The notes: generated by a model from the letters alone, not told the origin. 64,000 nt of DNA from Rothia nasimurium (GCF_928392795.1 NZ_CAKMTJ010000002.1:62001-126000), one strand, 5' to 3'. Shown: positions 26,132 to 34,789, numbered from the stretch's first letter. Translations and numbers: made by a program.

Positions 26132-27403
26132 ATGAGCAAGATTGCAGCCCTACTGGCCGAAGCCAACCCTGCCGAAGCCCGCATTATGCGCCACTTCGCT
26201 GACCGCGCCGCCGGGTTCCGCCCGTCCGCTGTGCGCGACGTCTTTGAGGTGGCCATGCGCCCCGGCATTATCTCCCTTGCAGGCGGTAACCCCGACCTAG
26301 ACCTGCTACCCCTCGATACCCTCGGGGCTATGAGCGCCCGCATTATCGAAGAAGAGGGCCTGGAAGTCCTGCAGTACGGCTCAGGTGCCGGCCTTGAAGC
26401 CCTGGCCGAGCTGGTGTGCGACTTCATGGAATCGGAAGGTGCCCGCCCGGCGGTCGATGACATTCAGATGACCGCGGGCTCCCAGATGGGTCTGGACCTG
26501 GCCACCAAGCTCTTCGTCAACCCCGGCGACGTAATCCTGGCAGAGGGCCCCACCTACACCGGCGCCCTGGGCGTCTTTGAGGGCTACCAGGCGGACGTCC
26601 GCCAGGTACCCTTGGACGCGGACGGCCTCGACCCCGCCGCCGTCGCTCGGGCTATTGAGGCGATTCGGGCTGAGGGTAAGCAGGTCAAGTTCCTCTACAC
26701 CATCCCTAACTTCCAGAACCCCACCGGCATTTCCCTGTCGGACGAGCGCCGCGCCGAGCTGGTGCGCGTCTGCCGTGAAGCCGACGTGCTGATCGTTGAG
26801 GATAACCCCTACGGCCAGCTATCCTTCACCGGGGAACGCCGCCGCTCCCTCTACTCGCTTGATCCCGAGAACGTGCTCTATCTGGGCTCCTTCTCGAAGG
26901 TTTTCTCGCCCGGCGTGCGCGTGGGCTGGATGGTTGCGCCCTTCCGCGTGCGTAAGTTCCTGCAGATTGCGGGCGAGGCCGTAACCATCTGCCCGTCGGT
27001 GCTCTCGCAGCGCCTGGTGCTGGGCTTCATGAGCGAGGGCCTATGGGAGACCCACACTCGCGCCACCGCCGCCCTCTACGAGGCCCGCTGCAAGGCCGTG
27101 CTGGACGCCTGCGAAAATTACATGCCCGAGGGAACCACCTGGACGGTGCCCGAGGGCGGCTTCTTCACCTGGCTGACCCTGCCCGCCGGCGGCAAGTACG
27201 AGGACGCGACGGACGCCCTCGCCCCCGCCATCGAGGCCGGTGTGGTCTTTATTCCCGGCTCGGCTTTCTACGAGCCGGTAGTCGGTGAGGACGGGGTCGC
27301 CCGCAACCCCGGCGCCAACCAGCTCCGCATCGCCTTCTCGGCGATTGAGCCGGACGCCCTGACCGAGGGTGTGAAGAGACTTGCTGAGGTGCTGAAGGGC
27401 TAG
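26132..27403 (+). CDS. PLP-dependent aminotransferase, class I/II (LysN/2-aminoadipate type)
   Basis: Fold-type I aminotransferase of the group related to the catalytic part of MocR regulators, but without a DNA-binding domain (423 aa). Visible are ISLAGGNPDLDLLP near the N-terminus, LQYGSGAGLEALAE, TAGSQMGLDLATKLF, PNFQNPTGISLSDERR (Asn and Tyr contacts to PLP), EDNPYGQLSF, and the Schiff-base lysine in YLGSFSKVFSPGVRVGW. It overlaps functionally with its operon partner, the ureohydrolase 2 bp upstream, so a role in arginine or guanidino-amino-acid transamination is plausible (inference). Alternatives are lysine, 2-aminoadipate or aromatic amino acid transamination. Confidence 0.85.
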   Translation: MSKIAALLAEANPAEARIMRHFADRAAGFRPSAVRDVFEVAMRPGIISLAGGNPDLDLLPLDTLGAMSARIIEEEGLEVLQYGSGAGLEALAELVCDFMESEGARPAVDDIQMTAGSQMGLDLATKLFVNPGDVILAEGPTYTGALGVFEGYQADVRQVPLDADGLDPAAVARAIEAIRAEGKQVKFLYTIPNFQNPTGISLSDERRAELVRVCREADVLIVEDNPYGQLSFTGERRRSLYSLDPENVLYLGSFSKVFSPGVRVGWMVAPFRVRKFLQIAGEAVTICPSVLSQRLVLGFMSEGLWETHTRATAALYEARCKAVLDACENYMPEGTTWTVPEGGFFTWLTLPAGGKYEDATDALAPAIEAGVVFIPGSAFYEPVVGEDGVARNPGANQLRIAFSAIEPDALTEGVKRLAEVLKG

Positions 27404-27413
27404 AGTTCTTTGC

Positions 27414-27480
27414 CGAATGCGACTTCTTTTCCCGAGCGGGCGATGTTTGAACACCCGCTCGGGAAAAGAGGTCGCATTCG
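27414..27480. repeat. Long hairpin A: 27-bp arms, 13-nt loop
   Basis: Arms 27414-27440 and 27454-27480 are complementary at 26 of 27 positions; the single difference still allows a G.U pair in RNA. The stem is far longer than a normal terminator and no T-run follows. It begins 11 bp after the aminotransferase stop and is joined without a gap to hairpin B. Confidence 0.85.
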
Positions 27481-27546
27481 TCTGTGCAGGGTTCTTGGGC
27501 TGTGTGCAGAGTTTTCCCTGCACACAGCCCAAGAACCCTGCACAGA
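27481..27546. repeat. Long hairpin B: perfect 29-bp arms, 8-nt loop
   Basis: Arms 27481-27509 and 27518-27546 are perfect complements with the loop AGTTTTCC. The arm sequence is unrelated to that of hairpin A. Together the two hairpins fill 133 bp between the aminotransferase and the phosphodiesterase. They probably end transcription or protect the upstream mRNA; on the DNA level they could form cruciforms. Confidence 0.85.
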
Positions 27547-27596
27547 TGCCTATGGCGGGGCACCTTTCGTTAACCTCCCTGCCCCATACTGGTGCC

Positions 27597-28325
27597 ATGC
27601 GTATTTTTGCTCACCGAGGGGCGTCCGGAACCCGCCCTGAAAACACCCTTGCCGCCTTTACCGCCGCCGCTGACTCCGGCGCGACCTGGGTCGAAACCGA
27701 CGTTGATATCGCCGCCTGCGGCACGCCCGTCCTGCTGCACGACACCGATCTCGACCGCACCACCAACCTCACCGGCCCCCTCTACGACTACACCGCTGAG
27801 CAGCTTTCCGGGGCGGACGCCGGCGCCTGGTTTTCGCCCGACACGGCGGGGGAGGTGGTACCCACTCTGGCCCAGCTGATTGAGCTGGCCAATGGGCGCG
27901 GGCTCAACCTCAACATCGAACTGAAATCCAATGAGCAGGGGGCGGAACGTTCCCGCCTGCTAGTTGACCGGGTCATTGAAGAGCTGACCCGCCTGCAACC
28001 GGAGCGGGAGGTAATTATCTCCTCCTTCAACCACCTGCTCCTGGCCGAGTTCAAACGCTGCGCCCCGCAGTATGCGGTGGGGGCCCTCTTCGTCACCGAG
28101 ATGTTCCAGCCTGACTGGCGCTCCGTTCTAGAACTCATCGACGCCAGCGCCGCCCACCTGGAAGACCGGGGCCTGACCCGCGCGGCCGTCCGCGCCCTGC
28201 GTGAAGCCGGGTACGAGGTCAACGTCTGGACGGTCAACAGCCCCGCCCGCGCCAATGAACTCAAAAACTGGGGTGCCACCGGCGTCTTTACCGACTATCC
28301 CGAGCGGTTGCGGCACCTAGAGTAA
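27597..28325 (+). CDS. Glycerophosphodiester phosphodiesterase
   Basis: Cleaves glycerophosphodiesters to glycerol-3-phosphate and an alcohol; cytoplasmic form, no signal peptide. The GDPD signature is intact: catalytic HRGASGTRPENT at residues 6-17, WVETDVDIAACGTPVLLHDTDLDRTT with the metal ligands E and D and second catalytic His, then LNIELKSN. The C-terminal WTVNSPARANELKNWGATGVFTDYP is typical. ATG 27597 is preferred over longer upstream frames, which run through hairpins A and B: a CATACT box (27585-27590) stands 6 nt before it, suggesting a leaderless mRNA. 242 aa, normal length. A strong terminator follows. Confidence 0.9.
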   Translation: MRIFAHRGASGTRPENTLAAFTAAADSGATWVETDVDIAACGTPVLLHDTDLDRTTNLTGPLYDYTAEQLSGADAGAWFSPDTAGEVVPTLAQLIELANGRGLNLNIELKSNEQGAERSRLLVDRVIEELTRLQPEREVIISSFNHLLLAEFKRCAPQYAVGALFVTEMFQPDWRSVLELIDASAAHLEDRGLTRAAVRALREAGYEVNVWTVNSPARANELKNWGATGVFTDYPERLRHLE

Positions 28326-28331
28326 TCAGTA

Positions 28332-28374
28332 ATCTATACCCCCTTGATTTTTCAATCAAGGGGGTATAGATTTT
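28332..28374 (+). terminator. Terminator after the GDPD gene
   Basis: Perfect 18-bp stem (28332-28349 and 28354-28371) with loop TTTC, followed by T residues; the reverse side begins with A-rich sequence as well. It starts 6 bp after the stop codon. Confidence 0.9.
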
Positions 28375-28442
28375 AAAAATGACCAAGCGATAGAAGCTTA
28401 TTAAAATACTGCCGCCTGAGGCTCATGACTGGAGGTAGAAAA

Positions 28443-28817
28443 ATGCAAGAAATTAAAGCAACAGCCCGTAAGGACGGACGCTGGTGGCTGGTTGATATCC
28501 CTAGCCTCGACAGCGCAGGCCAAGCTGCCAAACTTGATGATGTTGAGCGCGCTGCCCAGGAAGTGATTGAGCTGGTGACCGAGCAGAAGCCCGGTAGCTA
28601 CAGGTTGCTCATTGACTACATCATGCCCGCAGATATCAGGGTTGTCTGGGAAGGCTCGAAAGAGCGCGACCGTAAAGCTCGTGAGGAGCAAGCTATTGCG
28701 GCTCGGCTGGCTCGGCAGACTGTGCAGGGGCTTCTTGACCGCGGGTATAACCAAAAAGAAACGGCGAAGCTGCTCGGTCTATCGAATCAGAGAGTCAACC
28801 AGTTGACCCATAGCTAG
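28443..28817 (+). CDS. HicB-like protein with C-terminal helix-turn-helix, no HicA nearby
   Basis: The N-terminal ~50 residues resemble the partial RNase H fold of HicB antitoxins ([39 protein letters not shown]). A helical linker follows, and the last ~35 residues form an HTH ([28 protein letters not shown]) of the sigma-70 region 4 type. GGAGG 9 nt upstream supports ATG 28443. A toxin gene encoding a small HicA double-stranded RNA-binding protein would be expected next to it, but none is found within 300 bp on either side. It is either an orphan antitoxin or a free-standing regulator. Confidence 0.65.
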   Translation: MQEIKATARKDGRWWLVDIPSLDSAGQAAKLDDVERAAQEVIELVTEQKPGSYRLLIDYIMPADIRVVWEGSKERDRKAREEQAIAARLARQTVQGLLDRGYNQKETAKLLGLSNQRVNQLTHS

Positions 28818-28927
28818 AGAAAGCGTGCAGTAAATTCCACCGGGGTGCTATACGTGCCCGCCCTCACCGCCGCCACGCGGCCGGGGCGCGAGCGTCCGCA
28901 CCCTTGGGCTTGATAGGCTTGAATTCC

Positions 28928-30421
28928 ATGGTGAACAAAATTGGCTTTGACCGTGAGAAGTACATCGAGATGCAGTCTCGACACATCCAGGAGCGCCGCG
29001 AAGAAATCGGCGGCAAGCTCTACCTCGAAATGGGTGGCAAACTCTTTGACGACATGCACGCCTCCCGTGTGCTGCCCGGCTTCACACCCGACAACAAGAT
29101 CGCGATGCTGGAGCAAATCCGCGACGAGGTAGAGATCCTCATCTGCCTCAACGCCAAGGACCTGCAGCGCAACAAAATCCGCGCTGACCTGGGCATTACC
29201 TACGAGGACGACGTGCTCCGCCTGGTCGATGTCTTCCGTGAGCGCGGCTTCCTGGTCGAGCACGTGGTGCTCACCCAGATGGAGGACGACAACGCCAAGG
29301 CCGTTGCCTTCAAGCAGCGCCTGGAGCGCCTGGGCCTGAAGGTTTCGCGTCACCGCGTCATTCCCGGTTACCCCACCAACACCGACCTGATCGTGAGCGA
29401 GGACGGCCTGGGCCGCAACGAGTTCGCTGAAACCACCCGTAACCTGGTGGTTGTTACCGCTCCCGGCCCCGGTTCCGGCAAGCTGGCAACCGCCCTGTCG
29501 CAGGTCTACCACGAGAACAAGCGCGGCGTGAAGGCCGGCTACGCCAAGTTCGAAACCTTCCCCATCTGGAACCTACCCCTGGAGCACCCCGTCAACCTGG
29601 CCTACGAGGCTGCCACCGTTGACCTTGATGACGCCAACGTCATTGACCATTTCCACCTGACCGCCTACGGTGAGTCCACCGTCAACTACAACCGCGACGT
29701 TGAGGCCTTCCCGCTGCTCAAGGTGTTGCTGCAGAAGATGACCGGCACTACCCCCTACCAGTCGCCCACCGACATGGGCGTGAACATGGCTGGTAACTGC
29801 ATCACCGATGATGCTGCCTGCCGCTATGCCTCTGAGCAGGAGATTATCCGCCGCTACTTCAAGGCCCTAGTGGACGAGGCCCGCGGCGGCCTGGATTCCA
29901 CCCAGTCGGACCGCGCTGCCGTGGTTATGGCCAAGGCTGGTATCAGGGAAACCGACCGCCCGGTCGTTACCCCCGCCCGCCTGCGCGAAGAAACCACCGG
30001 TGCCCCCGGTGCGGCAATCGAGCTGGCAGATGGAACCATCATCACCGGTAAGACCACCGACCTGCTCGGCTGCTCGGCTGTTGCCCTGCTCAACGCACTC
30101 AAGCACCTGGCAGGCCTGGACGACAACAAGCACCTGCTGTCCAACGAGGCCCTGGAACCCATCCAGCGCCTGAAGACCCTGCACCTGGGTAGCCAGAACC
30201 CCCGCCTGCACACCGACGAGGTACTGATTGCCCTCTCAACCTCGGCAGCCCACGATGAGGACGCCCGCGCCGCCCTTGAGCAGATTAAGAACCTGCGTGG
30301 CGCTGACGTGCACACCACCACCATTTTGGGTTCGGTGGACGAGGGGATCTTCCGCTCCCTGGGCATGCTGGTCACCTCTGACCCCAAGTTCCAGAAGAAG
30401 GCCCTCTACCAGAAGCGCTAG
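28928..30421 (+). CDS. DUF1846 family protein
   Basis: A conserved bacterial protein of about 500 aa without firmly established function. The whole length fits the family: [19 protein letters not shown] at the start, [17 protein letters not shown], the nucleotide-binding-like stretch [21 protein letters not shown], and [20 protein letters not shown]. The GPGSGK segment looks like a P-loop. Start ATG 28928 is chosen because the family begins with this N-terminus and a TAGGCT box lies 8 nt upstream; the TTG frame 24 bp earlier includes that box. Codon use is the strongly GC-biased type of well-expressed genes. It ends at a double-hairpin terminator shared with the cupin gene. Confidence 0.85.
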   Translation: MVNKIGFDREKYIEMQSRHIQERREEIGGKLYLEMGGKLFDDMHASRVLPGFTPDNKIAMLEQIRDEVEILICLNAKDLQRNKIRADLGITYEDDVLRLVDVFRERGFLVEHVVLTQMEDDNAKAVAFKQRLERLGLKVSRHRVIPGYPTNTDLIVSEDGLGRNEFAETTRNLVVVTAPGPGSGKLATALSQVYHENKRGVKAGYAKFETFPIWNLPLEHPVNLAYEAATVDLDDANVIDHFHLTAYGESTVNYNRDVEAFPLLKVLLQKMTGTTPYQSPTDMGVNMAGNCITDDAACRYASEQEIIRRYFKALVDEARGGLDSTQSDRAAVVMAKAGIRETDRPVVTPARLREETTGAPGAAIELADGTIITGKTTDLLGCSAVALLNALKHLAGLDDNKHLLSNEALEPIQRLKTLHLGSQNPRLHTDEVLIALSTSAAHDEDARAALEQIKNLRGADVHTTTILGSVDEGIFRSLGMLVTSDPKFQKKALYQKR

Positions 30422-30444
30422 GCTGCCCCGGTAGGGCTTTGAGT

Positions 30445-30503
30445 AAGGACGCCGCCACCCGCTTTTCCTGCCTGAGGGCAGGGGAGCAGGTGGCGGCGTC
30501 CTT
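30445..30503. terminator. Bidirectional terminator with inverted GGACGCCGCC pair
   Basis: AAGGACGCCGCC (30445-30456) pairs with GGCGGCGTCCTT (30492-30503); an inner CCTGCC / GGCAGG stem closes the loop. It separates two convergent genes and has the same outer sequence as the terminators at 6172, 53630 and 59265. Confidence 0.85.
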
Positions 30504-30521
30504 GTTGAAGGTGTATCGGGT

Positions 30522-30923
30522 CTAGCCGGTGTAGGTGGCGTCGTCGACGGGGGCGCCCCAGTTGACGAATTCGCCGTCCTCGTTGAAGGGGGTGACGGCG
30601 ATGTGGGTCATGGGCCCGTCGCTGGTGGCCCCGTGCCAGTGGTTGACGCCGGGTTCGAAGAAGAAGGCTTCACCGGGCTTGAGGGTTTGGGGTTCCTGGC
30701 CTTCGAGCTGGTAGACGCAGATGCCTGAGGTCACCACGATGAGCTGGCCAACGTCGTGGGTGTGCCAGTTGGTGCGGGCTTCAGTCTCGAAAGTGACGGC
30801 AAGCGACTGGAGCTGGCTGCTGGGTGCCAGCGGGTGCATATATACTTGGCCGGTGAAAGAACCGGCAGGGGCGGGCTTGCCCTGCGGGAAGAGCTGATCT
30901 GAGGGAACGGACGAAGCGGTCAT
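30522..30923 (-). CDS. Small cupin-domain protein
   Basis: Single-domain cupin, 133 aa. The two metal-binding motifs are visible: TNWHTHDVGQLIVVTSG (G-x5-H-x-H type, motif 1) and PGEAFFFEPGVNHWHGAT (motif 2 with two His). Proteins of this form act as sensors, isomerases or detoxifying enzymes, often next to carboxymuconolactone-decarboxylase proteins; one such protein occurs at 43.5 kb but is not linked. AGGAGG precedes the ATG at 30921-30923, so the longer upstream frame is rejected. A structured intergenic element lies directly upstream. Confidence 0.85.
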   Translation of the reverse strand: MTASSVPSDQLFPQGKPAPAGSFTGQVYMHPLAPSSQLQSLAVTFETEARTNWHTHDVGQLIVVTSGICVYQLEGQEPQTLKPGEAFFFEPGVNHWHGATSDGPMTHIAVTPFNEDGEFVNWGAPVDDATYTG

Positions 30924-30949
30924 AGGGGCCTCCTGAGGGTTTTGGTGAA

Positions 30950-31130
30950 GCAGGCTCGCAGCGAAGCTGCTGGCATGATGAAGTGCCCGGGTGCGAGCGC
31001 GCGAGCACACAAGAGGGCACGGAATCCGCCGTAAGGCGGGGCATGAGGGTCAGGCTTGCGCCTATTACGCCCGCAGATTTATTTCCTCGCGCGCTCGGAA
31101 TCTGCTGGGCTTCATCAAGCGTGAGCCTGC
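30950..31130. other. Structured intergenic element: nested stems enclosing two hairpins
   Basis: Three pairs of complementary blocks are nested: 30950-30957 with 31123-31130 (8 bp), 30976-30983 with 31110-31117 (8 bp), and 30995-31005 with 31086-31096 (11 bp). Inside are two compact hairpins, CCGCC-GTAA-GGCGG (31026-31039, GNRA-type loop) and AGGC-TTGC-GCCT (31052-31063). No gene is present. The order fits a multibranched RNA or a cruciform between the transglycosylase stop and the cupin start; on the minus strand it would be the cupin 5' leader. It also shares CTGGCATGA with the repeat at 53.7 kb. Confidence 0.45.
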
Positions 31131-31170
31131 AGAACCTTTTGCTGAGCCCCATATGTATTTTACGGCTCTC

Positions 31171-31788
31171 CTAGCGCACCAGGGTAGCCTGCTTGAACTC
31201 GGGGTCAGGCGCGCAGGTGACCGCGTATTTAGTGGCAGCCAGCTCGTCGATTTTGACCACGTAGTTCTGGGTTTCAAAATAGGGCGGGATACCGCCAAAT
31301 TCCTCCACGGCACCGGGCCCGGCGTTGTAGCCTGCCAGCACAATATCCTGAAGTGAAGTTTCAGCCGAGGCATAGGGGGCTAGGCGCTCAGAAAGATAGG
31401 CCAGGTAGCGGCCCTGGGCGGCGATGGAGTCTTCGGGGCTGTTGATATCGCCCTCGCCCCAGATGTCCCAGGTGTCTTGGGTGAACTGGGCTAGGCCGTG
31501 GGCGCCTGCGTGGGACTGGGCGGTGGTGACCCAGCCTGATTCGGTTTCTAGCTGGGCTGCCAGCACGCCTGCGCGGAAACCAGAAACCTGGGCGGCAGCT
31601 TCAATGTCGTCCCGCAGTTCTGTGGGGGCGTAGGTCAGGTCGGTCTGCCCGCAGTAGTCCTCGTAGGTAGCAGAAAGCCCCACGACACCGGCCGACATCA
31701 GCACCGCTGATGCCACAATCTGCCAGTGCGCGACCAGCCCCGCGCCGATGCGCAGGGCTAGGTTGGGCTTGGTGCGTTCACTTGTCAT
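31171..31788 (-). CDS. Lytic transglycosylase, SLT domain, membrane-anchored or secreted
   Basis: Cleaves peptidoglycan glycan strands. The N-terminus has a basic stretch and one hydrophobic segment (VASAVLMSAGVVGLSA, ~25-42) that acts as signal anchor. Residues ~60-180 form a lysozyme-like SLT domain: catalytic Glu in QLETESGWVT, then AHGLAQFTQDTWDIWG, and the conserved AGYNAGPGAVEEFGGIPPY. Length 205 aa is typical for the single-domain actinobacterial form. It reads toward the cupin gene but is separated from it by the structured element. Confidence 0.85.
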   Translation of the reverse strand: MTSERTKPNLALRIGAGLVAHWQIVASAVLMSAGVVGLSATYEDYCGQTDLTYAPTELRDDIEAAAQVSGFRAGVLAAQLETESGWVTTAQSHAGAHGLAQFTQDTWDIWGEGDINSPEDSIAAQGRYLAYLSERLAPYASAETSLQDIVLAGYNAGPGAVEEFGGIPPYFETQNYVVKIDELAATKYAVTCAPDPEFKQATLVR

Positions 31789-31929
31789 CAGGTCAAGACT
31801 ACTTGAAAACCCTCCTACCCGTCAGGCGCTCACCCGCCCTACACGCCCTAGGGTGATGCACCCAACCCCGGCACTCGGGGCTACTGCCAGATGCCCGTTG
31901 GTGGCGGCGTCCGCGACTTTAAGCCAGCT

Positions 31930-34761
31930 CTAGCTGTCGGTGACGACAATCTGCCCGCGGGCCCCGCGTTCGGCGGCGGCAAAGTTGTGGTTGACGAAGG
32001 TGTAGGTGCCCGGCTCGGTAAAGACCATTTCGACGAAGCCGCCCTGGGCGGCTGAAAGATCGAGGGCTTGGGCGCCGCCCCCGCTGGAGCCAAATGCGTC
32101 TACGCCGTTCTGTAGCAGGTATCCGCCTTCCTTGTAGACCGTGTCGAACTGGCTACCCACCACATGGAAGCTCAGCTCCCCGTTGGGCCCGGCGTTGAGC
32201 ACCCAGATGCGTACGCGCTCGCCCGCGCGGGCGGTGAGCGGGTCGCGCAGGTACTGGGTGGCGTGCCCGTTGAAGAGGGTGAGGGTAGGGGTGCCTGCTG
32301 CCAGCCCCTCGGGTGAGATGTCGGTGAGGACGCCTTCACTCGGCTCGGCGGTGGAACTTTGGCTGTTAGTGGCTTCGGTCAGTGCCACCTCGGACTGCAC
32401 CAGCAGGTATTCGCGGTCTACCTCGGGCAGGTCGGCGGGGTCGATAATAACCGCACCAAACATGCCCGCTGCCAGATGGGCGCTCATGGGCATGGTGGAG
32501 CAGTGGTAGAGCCAGATACCTGAGCGTACGGCCTCAAAACGGTAGGTGAGAGATTCGCCGGGGGCGATGGTGCGCATGACCTCATCGGGGGAGACTGTTC
32601 CGGCGTGGAAGTCTACCGAGTGACCCATGCTGCCATTGTTGACGAGTGTAATTTCAAAAATATCGCCCACTCGCCCGCGCAGGGTGGGGCCCATGTAGGA
32701 GCCGTTGAAGGTCCAGGCGTTGAGGTTGACCCCGGGGGCGATTTCGCGGGGGAGTTCCTGCACATCCAGGGTCTGGCGGTGCACGGTGCGGCCGTCGATG
32801 CTTTCACCGTCGGCTACGGGAGCCAGGGTGGCGTCGCGGGTCTGGTAGCTTTCAGAGATATCGCCCTGCAGGTCAATATCGCTTGAAGCAAGGGTTGAGT
32901 TACTCGCGCTGTGCCCGGCATGGGCTGAGCCGCTACTGTCGCTGGACCCTGTCTGGGTGGCGTCCGCCCCGCTTGCTACCACCGTGAAGGTCATGCCCAT
33001 AGCCTTGTGCCCGACCACTGAGCACCAGCCCTCTAGGTCACCGGTGACGATGCCGACGTCCACGCTCTTGGTTGCCCCGGGGTCGATGCGGCCGGTGGAG
33101 GTTCCGTTGGAGAAGGTCAGGTCGTGGGCGTTCTTGGTGTCGGTGTTGGTGACCTCAATGACCAGGCGGTTGCCTACCGGCACCTCTGCGGTGTCGGGGG
33201 TAAAGCGCATGTCGGCGGTGGCTTCGACGGCCAGGGTGGTGGTCTGGCCGGTGGCGCTCCCGGCGGACGCTGGCGCGGCAAGTCGGGCGCGGGCCGCCGG
33301 GTCAACCGCGACCCCTAAGGCTACGATCAGAGCCACAGCCAGGGCGCCGATGAGGGCATTGCGCAGGTGGGGTACGGGAGTCGGCGCGAGCGCCTCGGGG
33401 TCGGGGGTGGGCGCCTCACCGCGGGCTCGGGCCTGAATCATGGCCTTGCGTGCACTGACGGAGGCCCGCACCCCGCGCATCATGAGGGGGATGAAGGTGA
33501 AGAGGGTAAAGGCTCCGAGCAGGGAGGCGCCGGTGCGTACCCAGGAGCCGGTGAGGGAAACCGGCAGGATGAAGATGAGCAGGGAGAGGTTGACCATGAC
33601 GGTGCGGCCCGCGGCGAAACGGTTGAACTCCTTGTTGGCGGCGCGGACGGCCTTGGGGCCGCCGCCCATACGGGCAGGCAGTAGGTAGGTCATGGCACCC
33701 AACAGGGTCTGAGCCAGGAAACCGGCAACAAATATGGGGGTGACCGGGCGCAGGGTCAGGGAATCAAAGGGGGAGGTAGCGACCAGATAGGCAGAGAAAA
33801 GGACGCCCGCGGTCAGCCAGACCATACCGGCAGCTACCGAGAAAGTTGCGTAGTCGGCAGGCTTCTTGGCGGCAGCAGTGCGCACCATGAGGGCAAGAAC
33901 TAGCCCCAGGGCACCGGCATAGAGCAGCAGGCCGGCAACAGCCAGCCAGGTGAGACCTGCCAGGGCACCGGCCACAGTGAGCCCCAACCCCGCGCACAGG
34001 CCTGCCAGGGCGCGGGTGGAGCGGACGACGGCGTCCGGCACCATGACCGTGCGCAGCATGGTCGGCCAGAGGGTCATCAGGGTACCCACCACCGTGATAC
34101 CCACAAAGCCCAGCACATTGATAGCCTCGTGGGCCAGCAAAAGACGGCCGTGCCAGGTGGCACTCAACCCGTCATAGGCCAGCAGGGCACCAAAAGTAGC
34201 ACCCACCGGCAGGAGCCAGGACGCCGCAATGTAGTAGCGAATCGTCACCCCAAAGCGGGCAGGCAGGGCAGAACGCATCTGCTGCAGCAGGGCAACCCCG
34301 TGCCAGGTCACCGCAGCGCCCACACCCACCGATCCGAGCACCGTCAGCGGGTAGAGAGAAAAGACCACACCCACCATCAGCACCACCATCGAGGCGTTGA
34401 GGGCATAGATACGGGCCAGCTGCACCGGTCGAGCGGTATCGGGGAGCTTGTGCTTGAGTAGGGCCTCGGTGAAATGCTGGGACCACACCAGAATCGAGTT
34501 GGTGATGAGACCCAGGGTGACCATGTGAACCATCAGCCAAAGGGACTCTGGAATCCACCGGTGGGTCATGAGCACAATGAACAGGGCGAACATCCACAGG
34601 GACACCGGCTTAGAGGCCCTGCGGTGCCAGGTGCGGCGGCCGGTGGCGATATCGCGGGCCTGCCGGTCGGTGATAGGTGCGCCGGGAGCGTCGAGCGGAC
34701 GCGCCCCCAGGGTCAGCTGCTCGCGGTAACCGGGCCGGGGTGCGGCGTCCTTATCTGGCAT
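31930..34761 (-). CDS. Three-part copper nitrite reductase with N-terminal membrane domain
   Basis: 943 residues in three sections. Residues 1-~470 contain about twelve TM helices, a membrane module like those fused to actinobacterial NirK proteins. Residues ~500-590 form a single cupredoxin domain with type-1 copper ligands (THDLTF region, GWCSVVGHKAMGM). Residues ~640-943 are a two-domain multicopper module: MGHSVDFHAG (type-2 His), LYHCSTMPMSAHLAAGMFG (Cys-His-Met copper site) and GELSFHVVGSQFD (interface His). This pattern fits nitrite reduction to NO, with the extra cupredoxin and membrane part passing electrons. Laccase-like activity is the alternative. GGAG precedes the ATG, and a TATAAT box lies under a dyad at 34790-34802. 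No nor or nar gene is adjacent. Confidence 0.8.
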   Translation of the reverse strand: MPDKDAAPRPGYREQLTLGARPLDAPGAPITDRQARDIATGRRTWHRRASKPVSLWMFALFIVLMTHRWIPESLWLMVHMVTLGLITNSILVWSQHFTEALLKHKLPDTARPVQLARIYALNASMVVLMVGVVFSLYPLTVLGSVGVGAAVTWHGVALLQQMRSALPARFGVTIRYYIAASWLLPVGATFGALLAYDGLSATWHGRLLLAHEAINVLGFVGITVVGTLMTLWPTMLRTVMVPDAVVRSTRALAGLCAGLGLTVAGALAGLTWLAVAGLLLYAGALGLVLALMVRTAAAKKPADYATFSVAAGMVWLTAGVLFSAYLVATSPFDSLTLRPVTPIFVAGFLAQTLLGAMTYLLPARMGGGPKAVRAANKEFNRFAAGRTVMVNLSLLIFILPVSLTGSWVRTGASLLGAFTLFTFIPLMMRGVRASVSARKAMIQARARGEAPTPDPEALAPTPVPHLRNALIGALAVALIVALGVAVDPAARARLAAPASAGSATGQTTTLAVEATADMRFTPDTAEVPVGNRLVIEVTNTDTKNAHDLTFSNGTSTGRIDPGATKSVDVGIVTGDLEGWCSVVGHKAMGMTFTVVASGADATQTGSSDSSGSAHAGHSASNSTLASSDIDLQGDISESYQTRDATLAPVADGESIDGRTVHRQTLDVQELPREIAPGVNLNAWTFNGSYMGPTLRGRVGDIFEITLVNNGSMGHSVDFHAGTVSPDEVMRTIAPGESLTYRFEAVRSGIWLYHCSTMPMSAHLAAGMFGAVIIDPADLPEVDREYLLVQSEVALTEATNSQSSTAEPSEGVLTDISPEGLAAGTPTLTLFNGHATQYLRDPLTARAGERVRIWVLNAGPNGELSFHVVGSQFDTVYKEGGYLLQNGVDAFGSSGGGAQALDLSAAQGGFVEMVFTEPGTYTFVNHNFAAAERGARGQIVVTDS

Positions 34762-34789
34762 CTCTACTCCAAAACTTGTATGCGTAATG

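Noticed and set aside
27414..27546. Hairpins A and B as terminal inverted repeats of an insertion sequence or a CRISPR-like unit
   Set aside because: The arms belong to separate adjacent palindromes, no transposase lies between them, no clear target-site duplication is seen, and there is no repeat-spacer periodicity.
27410..27640. Overlapping short frames in both directions across 27.4-27.6 kb
   Set aside because: They owe their length to the inverted repeats of hairpins A and B, have no ribosome-binding sites, and resemble no protein family.
28401..28754. A HicA-like toxin opposite or beside the HicB-like gene
   Set aside because: The minus-strand frame has no dsRNA-binding-like or HicA sequence (no G-x-H motif) and no start signal.
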